Source: Pseudocercospora fijiensis CIRAD86
Taxonomy: Eukaryota; Ascomycota; Dothideomycetes; Mycosphaerellales; Mycosphaerellaceae
Assembly: GCF_000340215.1 (NCBI RefSeq)
Contig: NW_006921533.1
Span: forward strand, 1,717,534-1,781,533
Reading direction: 5' to 3'
DNA length: 64,000 nt
Below are positions 10,834 through 20,069 of this stretch, piece by piece; position 1 is the stretch's first letter; every line of letters begins with the position of its first letter. The translations under genes were made by a program, and so were the position numbers. Below the pieces are notes generated by a model. It did not search any database and had not been told where the DNA came from. It saw only the letters and a program-made list of their open reading frames with translations.

Positions 10834-13800
10834 ATGCTCTATAAACTATCGAACTTTAGTACTACCCCCTTCGTGTTCGTGTTAATACCGGATAATAACA
10901 CGAAATATACAGTCCTTCGATCGGCTATATCTAAGCTTTAAGTGCGATAAAATACTCCGCGGCGCTGTATTATATGTTTCCGTCGTGTTCGCCTATCCCT
11001 TCGAAAGTATAACCTAATAGATAAAGGTATTATATGCCTAGACTATATCGACGTATATCGCACCTAGTGCGAATTTCGGGTACCGAGGACTCGCTACTAC
11101 CGCTATATAAGAAGAAGAATAATCCGTAAAATAGACGACCCGGACGCCGTCTTCCTGCTTTGCTAGGATAATGTTTATCGCACAATTAGAGTCTAGTTTG
11201 TATACGAATCTCCGGACGAGACCTGTCTAGTATAGAGCAATAAATGCTTCCTTATATTCCTATATACTAATTACATCTCGGTAGAGTGCATCTATAGTAT
11301 ACGTCTAGTCTAGAAACACTGCGTTAAGGTAGAATAATGCTAGTAGTAGCGCTAGGTAGAAATCAGCTAGCTCGGCCTATAGCAATAGCTCTAGGGTTGT
11401 AATTATATATCTCGATACTATCGATATAGCTTTCGGCGCGTTGTTAGCTATATTAGCGCGTCGTATCGGCGTTGTAGGAAGGATACGAATACGGTAGAGG
11501 AGATAGAGTAGCAGGCTAGCTAAGACCTAGGCCAATTCTTACCTAATTCTATATCAAACACGTTAAATAACTATATCGCGTCCTCTGCACGCTTCGTTAC
11601 TATTACAATAACGCGACAACTATAACAGCTACTAACCCTACGACTAGACGAGCCAATCCCGGCACTAGAATACTTCCCTTCTACGAGTATAAATGCACTA
11701 TCGACGCTTAGAGGCTTAGCCCCTCCTCTACTTGCCTAAGACTAATACTATCTAGATATATAGACTATAGTAAAGGCATTCGACTAGTATATAGCATAGA
11801 GAGGTTAGGCTTCATTTGCAAGATTATCTAAGCCAACCCGTAAAGAGTACGTCTATCTAAGCAATCGCTAGTACTATATAACCGATGCAGATAGGCGGAA
11901 TTAATGCATATTTAAGGTCTTACTCCGCCGTAATAGGAAGGGGGTCGACGGAAAGGAGGTCTAGGTATTTGTCCTTAAGGAACACGAATGCTCTCTAGCA
12001 ATACACTATAAGAATCCGAGGAACTATAAAGTAGGTCTACTCTTTAAGCACTATATCGACGCTATTGCTGCCGATTAGCGACTTACACCAAATTAACTCC
12101 GACGCGCGGAGCAGAACTAGTATCTTAATAAGATTAGCTATATACAAGCATAGCGGATAAAGAGACGGTGTTTAAATGAACTTGTTAGCTTAGAGCAAGA
12201 GTCGTAGTAGAAGATTAGACTACTATTTGACGCAATAGATAGAACATAAGGCACAGACAATATATATACTAGAGCTTTCTATACTCTATAGACAGACTAT
12301 AAGGATCGACATTAGGCATCTGCTATATTCCTATACGTACGCCTACGTAGCTTTCGACATCTGCGTAAGCTGCTTACCCTTAATAGTAGTTATATGTCTA
12401 GTATATACGGTAGCGTTATCCTTATTATCGCTAGCATTAACGCTAAGAACCAAGTATATGTTATAGCATAGTGCTGTTTACGTTCCGAGTTAGAAGAAAC
12501 CTAGTCCTAGTTTCTTAAGCACTTTAAGGAACAATTGCAAATTATAGACGAAATGTCTGCTACAGAATATAGGGCCCTTATTAGCGATCGGTAGAAAGGC
12601 TTAATTCCTATAGTAACTAAGGTATACAGTAGGCGTCGTATGCATTACTACTACTATATATAGCATCTAGTAGAGAACTTCGAGGAGTATTTCGGCCCTA
12701 CGATCGCAAATGCTATCCGCTACCTCGCTACGATCGCAACGGAGATTCCTTTTAAGGCTAAGAAGTTAGCAATACTATACGAGATACCGTAGGAAAAGCG
12801 TAAGGGCCGGGCTAGAGAGGCAGTAGAACTCGAGCTATACTTCGAAAGCATTAATACGTCTCGGTAGACAATATGTTACGCCCTACTAGAGGAATACCCT
12901 CGGTTTAGACACCTAACTTCGAACAATTCTAAGTCTATAAACAACAAATTCCTAGCAGAGCGCGAGATAACCGTGTTCTAGTATTACTAAGCAATGTAGG
13001 AGAGATTAATAGTCGAGAATTACGAAAGACGGTAGCGTACTTTCCGGTCAATTCGCTAGTTAGACTACTATAGAGAGGAACAGCAGCGATACCTACACAA
13101 ATCGCGCTCTAGGTAGAATTGTCTACTAACGGTAGCTAGCAAGGCAGTAATTAAGAGTAGCGCATCGAAAGAGTCTTACATCGTTGATCTTAATATACGA
13201 ATATATAGCTATAAGGCATTTTAGGACAGGCGAATGCCGTACGAACATGCGTATATCGCTATCCGCTACTTTAAGAACGAGCCTTTAATCTCGAACGACT
13301 TAGAAGATTATATATACGAAGCGTATAGTTAGGCGTTATACCTCGATACCTACTTAGGGATCCTACACCTAATAACATATAACCAGATTTCAGCCGATAG
13401 TATTACTAAACCTCTACTACTCGTAAAGACTAAGGGTCGACCTAAGAAGGCTCGTAAGCGCAAGAAGCGTAAGCTAAGGTCTAAAAGCGGGAAGGCCGGG
13501 CCTATAAAGACGTGTTCTATTTGCAAAGAGCATAGACTCGATAGCAAGGGCTATATAAAGAAGACATGCGCGCGGCGTAGGACTAGCGAGCATCCTATTA
13601 GCGACAAACGCAAACAGAAGGGCAAACAACCTAAACGCCGGCGGTTCAACTACGACGGTACGCTATATATTATAGAATTAGACGATAACGGCGATAGCAG
13701 CGGTAGTAGCAGCAATAGAGAAGAAGAAAACACCTATAGTATAGGCAAGCTATTAAGTAGTAATAAGAGCGATAAGGACAGTATCCGATACGAGATATTA

Positions 13801-15786
13801 CGATTATCTAGCTTCGAGTAATCTATTATCTATAATAGGGTAGACTTCTATGTCTAGCGGTACCGAAAGGAAGTTAATACAAGCAATGCTAACCGCTAAG
13901 CGCGTAGGGAACTTAGATAAGAGGCTAGTAAAGATAAGGATTACTTCTCGGATAACGATATAATGTTTACGAGACGTACACTAAAGCAATTTAAGGCTAT
14001 AACCGCTCGAGACATATAGGTATATCGCGATCGCTTTATAGCTAAAGCCCTCTAGCAATCCGAGTCTAGTGTCTCTATCGGTAAAGGCATTCCTCCTATA
14101 CAAGTCGACTAAGATCTAGCAGTAGCTAAAGCGAATGAACGCTAGAAGAAGCTTGACTAAGCTGCTACTACGAAGGCCCGCAAGTCTACGAGTAAGCAGT
14201 TCGACAAAGTTAGGTAGCAAAATAAATAAGCGTCGACGAGAGTAGTATAATAAGAGGAAGAGGTAGGGCTAGAGATAGTACGGTCGGGAATTAGCCGGAT
14301 AGCTACTTCTTAGCAGAGGTTAGTAGCGATAATGGACAAGTTCTATGCTACTACTAAGAAGAAGCTAACTAGATACTTAATAGTCCGTCTATAGAATACT
14401 ACGAAGAAGCGAAAGGCATATACGTCTAGTACTAGTCTAGGCCTACAGAAACGGGTAAAGATAACTGCTACAACTCGCGCCGCAATAGCACAATAGAGTA
14501 CAGCAGCGTCCCGTACTAGTATCTAAGCAGCCCCTCGAAGTCGGAGATATTATTTCACACTCGAGGATGCTAGAGCTGCAATTACGGAAAACGAGCGGAG
14601 ACTCGGCTTTACTACAGAGGACAAGTTTACTAGGCTAACGCAAGCAGAGAAGAAAGTAGGCGTTACATAGCAATAGAAGGCCGAAGCTAACAAACTACTT
14701 ATTAAGAAGGAACAGGCTAAGAGGCTGTAAGCGGATGCTGAGTTAGATGTAAGGGTAGCCTAGTTAGAGGCTTAGATACAAGCCCGTAGAGAAGCCTATA
14801 TAGCTAAAATACAAACATCTATAGAAGAATATCGAGCTCGATAGTAAGAAGAAGAAGAAGAGCGAATCTATAATTAAAGGGTTGTAGACGAAGCAGCGAA
14901 CATAGTACAGCGGCGACTAGACTTACTAAGCGTAAGTATTAGATCATAGCTCGAGCACTTCATTATAGCCTATATATCTAGTAAGGCAAAGTCTGCGCAA
15001 GGACAGAAATACGGCACGCGTATTATTAAGAAGACTGCTATCGAAGAATTTAAACATCTATACGATAATGTAATACGCGATAACATCCCTCTACTAGTTT
15101 ATATCGAGAGAATCTAGAGAGGGCTACTCCCGATCTAAGTCAACCTATATAGTAGTGCAGTATTAAGCTAGCTTATAGTCCTTAGTTGTTTTCCTAACGT
15201 AGGCCGTGCGGTTATATAGGCGCGGAATATCTAATATAAGGCAGAATCTAGCTATTAATCTCTCGAGCCTACCGACGACGAGGAAGCCTTATTGTTTTAA
15301 AGAGCATTCGCCGATATAATCGTAGGGCTACTATATACGAACTCGAACTCCGACGATATATATAGATTATACGAGATAGACGAATAGGATATAGACTTAA
15401 AGCTAGGCTTAGTTAAAGAGGTATATAGCAACATCTATGAGTTTGTAGGTCGTCTTAGCGTTAGGATAACTAGTGTATACTAGCAATATCCTATATAGCT
15501 ACCGGCGACAGATACCCGCAGCGTACGCACTAAGCGACGACGATATATTACAAAGGACGCCTAGGGCTTCCTATACAAGGAACAAGAAGGCTAGACTGTA
15601 CAGTTTGCGCTAAATATAGAGATGAATATCTTCCTAGCTAACGAGCAATACTATAGTATAATAGCTGCGCTGTTTGGCGATAAGGCATCCCTAGAGGAGC
15701 GGTTTTAGCGCACTAATATTCGGACTGCTGCTAAGAAGGAGAGCATTAGTACTCTTTTCAAAAGAGCTCGAAAAAGGGATAGTTAA
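10834..15786 (+). pseudogene. Decayed MULE transposase in a single 1,651-codon frame
   Basis: From an ATG at 10834 to TAA at 15784-15786 one frame (first base = 1 mod 3) reads as protein throughout, broken only by TAG/TAA codons at places expected for Gln or Trp. This is what RIP does. I saw no frame change and no TGA. The MULE core lies at about 12000-13300: a degenerate first-Asp region LNSSY near 12379 (expected LDxxx; the AAT at 12382 is Asp changed to Asn), FLKHFKE near 12511, an intact second-Asp motif LISDR near 12577 and a SWIM zinc-finger remnant DRRMPYEHA near 13228 (Cys changed to Tyr). A basic GRPKKARKRKK stretch and a Cys-rich CSICKEH segment follow near 13440-13560. The last ~650 codons (13830-15786) are charged and coiled-coil-like and match nothing I recognise. 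It is not functional here. Confidence 0.8.
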
Positions 15787-15830
15787 ATAGTTACTAGCGC
15801 AGTATCGCCTTAGGCAATAATAATAACGTA

Positions 15831-15882
15831 TTTGGATTTTCTATATCCGTAGTAGAGACATTATAAATACGGAAAATCCAAA
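15831..15882. repeat. Hairpin palindrome TTTGGATTTTC...GAAAATCCAAA
   Basis: Eleven-bp perfect outer arms enclose a further imperfect inverted segment (TATATCCGT / AATACGG). It sits 45 bp after the end of the transposase frame and could act as a hairpin or as a relic of a small inserted element. Confidence 0.7.
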
Positions 15883-16058
15883 CTGTCGGCATTAACATCG
15901 AGGGGCAAGTAGCAAGCAACTAGATTACGAGCAGCTATAGCCTAAGATTAGGACAACTAGCAGCAGATTAGGAGCTAAGTAACAAGTCTAGGTAGCAGCG
16001 GCACTAGACATAATAGCTACAGGTCTAGGAATACTAGACAAGAATCACCTTCCTACGG

Positions 16059-16131
16059 ATACAGAAATTCGCTATTAGTCGATAACTGCGGGCACTAGCG
16101 GGTATATAGCTAACTAAATACAGAAATTCAA
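16059..16131 (-). repeat. Internal inverted repeat, right copy
   Basis: This is the partner of 9014-9086 in inverse orientation, 73 bp with about four differences. Confidence 0.8.
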
Positions 16132-18734
16132 TCGAATTAGCGCTACTTAGATATACAATAAGGAATGCAGTATAGCGCATACTAGCTAACTGTAATAGTA
16201 GACAAGAGAGAGGACACGACGATTAGTAGCAACGGCGGCTAGCGCTAGACAATAAACTTTCATTTAAAATAGCGCAGCAGCGCGCTATTATAATATGCTA
16301 TAGAGGTCTTACGACCTCGTCTTTCGACAAGGCAGCCTCGAGAACCTACAACTAGCTAAACTAAGAAAAAAAAAGAAACAAAGAACCTAGCGCTTAATTA
16401 TTATTATTATTAATATTATTATTATTATTATCCTTATCCTCGCTATCCGACGATAGGCAAGGCGGCGACGCGCGATCTGTACAAGGATTATTTGCCTAAA
16501 TGCAGTAGGCATACTTGCGATGCTTGCCGAAGGCATCGGTCGCGTATTCGTAGCACTTAAGGCCTAACCGAACATACTCGAGATATAGGCGGCGGCGGCG
16601 GCGGCTAGCGATCTCTATAATGCGGCCGACATGCGACTAGATCTTCTAGCGGCCTTCGAATACTAAGACATTATTAGCAAGAGCATAATACACACTAGTT
16701 CGATTAATATACAAAGCTACTTACTCTCCGGTACCGACTACTACTAATTAACGGCTATTAGGCGGCAAAGTACTATAACATTCTTACTAGCTTTCGCTAG
16801 ACGACCAACGCGGCGCTTCTTGCTAGTGCTAGTGCTAGTGCTAGTGCTAGTGCTAGCGCGGTCGGCTAGGGTCTTGCTTAGGAAGGTTAGTGCCTTAGGA
16901 GGCGCGACGATTAGTACGAAGGCGGCGGCGGTAGGCGGGGCGGCGGCAGGCAGGGCGGCGGCAGCAGGCGGAGGGGAGGGAGAGAGGGAGGTAATAGGAG
17001 GGAGAGGCCTAGCCTCATTATCGTCGTCGTCGTCGTCGTCGTTACTATATACCGAGGTTAGTATACTATAAAGCTTAAATAGTTAATTAAATTAGACATA
17101 TATTAGAGTTTCCTTACCGCTAGGCGGCGGGACGACATAGCCGTCGTTCTACCTATATATCGACATATTAGAATAATAAGCTCTAACTAAGTTAGATAAT
17201 CGACAGAAGAAAGAAAGCTAGAACTTATAAGACTTGTTCGTCGTTACTACTAGTATCGACTATAATTTAGTCGCTACGTAGACTGTTAGTATATACGAAC
17301 TTAACGAATAAACTCGATAGGTCTATACTCTTCTTGCTGTTGCTGCTACTACTACTGCTGCTAGCGGCGCTAGCGTAGGAGTAGGAGCGCAGCCCGGAAC
17401 CGAGCGGTATTAACTAAGCGGCGGGCGGTAGTAGCGGTAGCTAAATGCTCGGCGGCGCGGCGACTAAGTAAGCGATTAGTATAACTGTCTTCTAGACTCG
17501 CGAATAGCTAGAAACTTGAACTTACAGGATAGCGCGGCGGCTAGTGCGGCGGCGGTAGGCGTCGGAGCTCTAAGGGTATATTAGTCCTTAATTTCTTACT
17601 TTTAATAAAGAGCGATTAGTTATACCTAGCTAAAGAAAGGGTAACTAGCACCCGTAAGCGAGAAGAAGGGGCCGCCTATGTTACTTTCTATACCGTTAAC
17701 GTAGTTCTTGTATATAAGGTATTATCGTAGGTAAGGGTAAGAGGGTATATACGATATCTATAGGAAGAAAGGAAGAGGAGGAAGAAGAAGAAACGGTAGA
17801 AAGTTATACTATCGAGAGAGTCCTATCGCTATTGTTCCATTGTTAATGTAATAGTAAGGCTTAGTGTAGGGCTTGCGCTTAGATTAGGCGATTAGTAATT
17901 AGCTATAGGCTATAGCGAAGTAATGTTGCTCGAGTGAAGTTATTAGGATTTCTGTATTTAGTAGCAACTACTATAGATATAGTAATTGTTGCTCTATGCG
18001 ACAATAGTTGTAAGTAAGTTCTACCCGAACATAACCGCACCTAACCCTACTAACTAATAATAGCAGAACGAACGATTAAAGGGAAACAGGTCGATTAAGT
18101 TTCCTATTTAAAGTGAAGGTAGGCGTTAATGTGCAGGGTTTACAACGGAAATAATGTATCATTTCTGTATTCGTAGCGAGCGGCTACGAATATAGAAATA
18201 GTATACGACATCCTCTTAATACTCGACTAACGACTTCTGCTATATATAGCGCATACGTAGCTGCTATAGGGCCTTCGAGAGAGTAGACTGCTTGCCGCTA
18301 GCTTCGATAATATCTCTTAAGTACTAACTAGGCTAAAGTAGAAGGATGTTAGTATCGGTAGAATTTCTATATTTATAGATACTCGCTACGGATATATAAA
18401 TGTCTTAGATCTCTTTCTTATATCTACCCGTCCTATATGCTACCCCCTAACTCCCTCCCCTACTCCCTAGTAATGTCCTTCTATCTACTACCTGCGTGCC
18501 TAGTTAGAAGATATTTAGAGTATACTACTTAGAGTATAATTCTCTTTGCCGCTTTTCTGTACACTTAGCAAGGCTCTATAAATATAGAAATTGATAAAAA
18601 TGGTATAATGCTATACAGGTAATTACTATGCTAATGTTTACTATCCGAGTAATTACTATGCCAATGTCTATATCAATATACTAGAATATTCCCATTTGAG
18701 AAATGCCAGCCAATGTTGCTAATCCGATCCTATC
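16132..18734. other. Right arm of the MULE: low-complexity, non-coding
   Basis: No frame here reads as a recognisable protein. It contains an ATT-rich run near 16400-16430, CGG-triplet runs near 16585 and 16920-16965, a (GCTAGT)n array at about 16822-16855, a (GTC)n run near 17020-17040 and another palindrome at 18161-18199. It may hold remains of further nested insertions that I cannot identify. Confidence 0.5.
18161..18199. repeat. Hairpin palindrome ATTTCTGTATTCGTAGC / inverse
   Basis: Seventeen-bp arms (18161-18177 and 18183-18199) pair with one mismatch around a 5 bp loop. It is the tightest member of the palindrome family in the MULE. Confidence 0.8.
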
Positions 18735-18778
18735 CGAGTAATTACTATGCCAATGTGTCCTATTTGAGTATTTACCCG
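18735..18778 (-). repeat. Right terminal inverted repeat of the MULE
   Basis: It ends GAGTATTTACCCG and is the inverse of 6670-6713. Direct and inverted extra copies of GAGTAATTACTATGCCAATG lie at 18620-18735. Confidence 0.92.
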
Positions 18779-18788
18779 AATTTTAATC
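18779..18788. repeat. Right 10 bp target-site duplication of the MULE
   Basis: AATTTTAATC is an exact copy of 6660-6669. Host DNA with normal base use resumes immediately after it, so this was originally the YME2 3' flank. Confidence 0.93.
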
Positions 18789-18890
18789 TCATAAGGTATA
18801 CGGAAGATTCAGAACTAGCTACCTTGGACATCGGCAGAAATTTGGATTTGAAAACTGTACAGATTATATAGACATGATACCGCTCACCAC

Positions 18891-19311
18891 TTATACAACA
18901 GGATCCATCGTGTCAGACTCACTTCCTCTTCTTTTCATCCATCTCAAAGCCCGCTCCTCGAAGCCGACTTCATGATAGTTGTTGTGTAGCTCATCTTCAC
19001 CTCCGTCGTCGAACCGTCGCCAAAAAACTCAAATCGATATCGGCTTGCATTCGTGCTTTCGACGTCATGGGAGTAAACTCTTCGGGTCTTGAAGAGAATC
19101 TTTTCGACTTTGGTCTGCGGCGACTCTCTTCTGATGGCTTGACCGGATCGACGACTTGCGAGTCTTGTAGTTCTTCTATACTGGTTGCCGCTGGACGCGG
19201 GACCGAGATTTCCCGCGAACTCGATCGAACTGTGTCGTCGGAGTTGGAGTGTAAGACTACTTTAGTGTTTGGTAATTTTGTTATGATGAGGGTTGGTGAG
19301 GACATTTTCAT
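18891..19311 (-). pseudogene. Small hypothetical protein gene with an apparent +1 frameshift
   Basis: From an ATG at 19311 the frame runs 104 residues to a TGA at 18997 (ending TVRRRR). If one base is removed from the A6/T6 run at 19022-19027, the reading continues as DLSFWRRFDDGGEDELH... through RALRWMKRRGSE to a TAA at 18891-18893, giving about 139 residues. The joined product has a Ser/Pro/Arg-rich basic N-terminal half and a charged, helix-prone C-terminal half, which looks like real coding sequence. I do not recognise the family. No canonical intron explains the frame change, so it is either a homopolymer assembly error or a recent pseudogene. The gene is convergent to YME2, and the MULE now separates the two, ending 103 bp from this stop. 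Confidence 0.5.
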
Positions 19312-20069
19312 TGTCCTGTACTCGTGCTGTCGGGAGAAAGTATTGTATTCTTGGGTATGCTTTGGTCAGAATGCTTCTGCGAAGATTGTCTTGTTACATA
19401 TATAAGAAGTCCCTCATCGTCTATGCCTCATCCCTTGCTCTGATCCTCTGAGAGTGGTGTTTCGTGCGGGAATGTCTGTGTGCAGATCTCCGAGCTGAAG
19501 GAGGCTCGGCCGAGCAATTCAGAGCTGCACAGTCCAGAAACCGTGTCTTGAACAAGTAGAATGAAACAAGGGACTAGATATGAGATATGAGTCGGAAGAG
19601 GAGACGAGAGAATAACGTTGAAGAGACGTCTGCAGCTGTCTCTACTACTTCGCAGTTCAGTAAAGTACAGTCTGCATCTGACGCCTCTCGATGAGAGGCC
19701 AAGGGGCACAAGTGCTGTCTGCCACAGTGAGACCTTCGCTCCAATCAAATGACGGCGAGACTGGATTGCACAGCGGTGTTTGGTGTTGTAGCGCTGATGA
19801 TGGATATTTTAGGCTATTTGTAGCAAATCTGCTAACCTTGGCGCGCACTTAACACATCTCGACCACAATTGGAGGCTGATTAGCACATGTGAAGTTGTTT
19901 CTGAACTGTTTCCATTGCTGAGGCCTACTCAAGGGGCCTGCTCGCTAATTCTTACATCAAGGATGCTTTTCCATCCATCATGATCTCGTCAAAACCATGC
20001 TCTAACCCATCCGGTAAAACGCCATGCCATGCAGCCAACTCAAGTGGTATCTATTAAGTTTGAAAGCAT
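19312..20069. other. Intergenic region, no gene seen
   Basis: A 758 bp region between the small hypothetical gene and the 3' end of Hsp70. Open frames are short and lack domain-like composition. Confidence 0.4.

Larger units (their letters stand above)
6670..18778 (+). mobile_element. 12.1 kb Mutator-like element (MULE), RIP-inactivated
   Basis: The element is bounded by 44 bp terminal inverted repeats (6670-6713 and 18735-18778, 42 of 44 identical, both differences G/A at TpG). It is flanked by a perfect 10 bp target duplication. Both subterminal regions carry extra copies of the motif GGTAATTACTCGGATAGTAA, possibly transposase-binding sites. Inside are one long decayed transposase frame on the plus strand, a nested inverted Ty3/gypsy fragment, several tandem-repeat blocks, a 73 bp internal inverted-repeat pair and many TTTCTGTAT/ATACAGAAA palindromes. 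Base use is unlike the flanks: CpA and TpG are scarce and TpA abundant, the mark of RIP. Mutation appears to stop at the element edges. The family assignment rests on the duplication length plus transposase motifs (ISDR..KGL and a SWIM-like DRRMP.EHA). Confidence 0.92.

Noticed and set aside
16820..17071. 83-codon frame with a Leu-Val repeat start
   Set aside because: It is the translation of the (GCTAGT)n and (CGG)n simple repeats in the MULE arm, with an alternative start.
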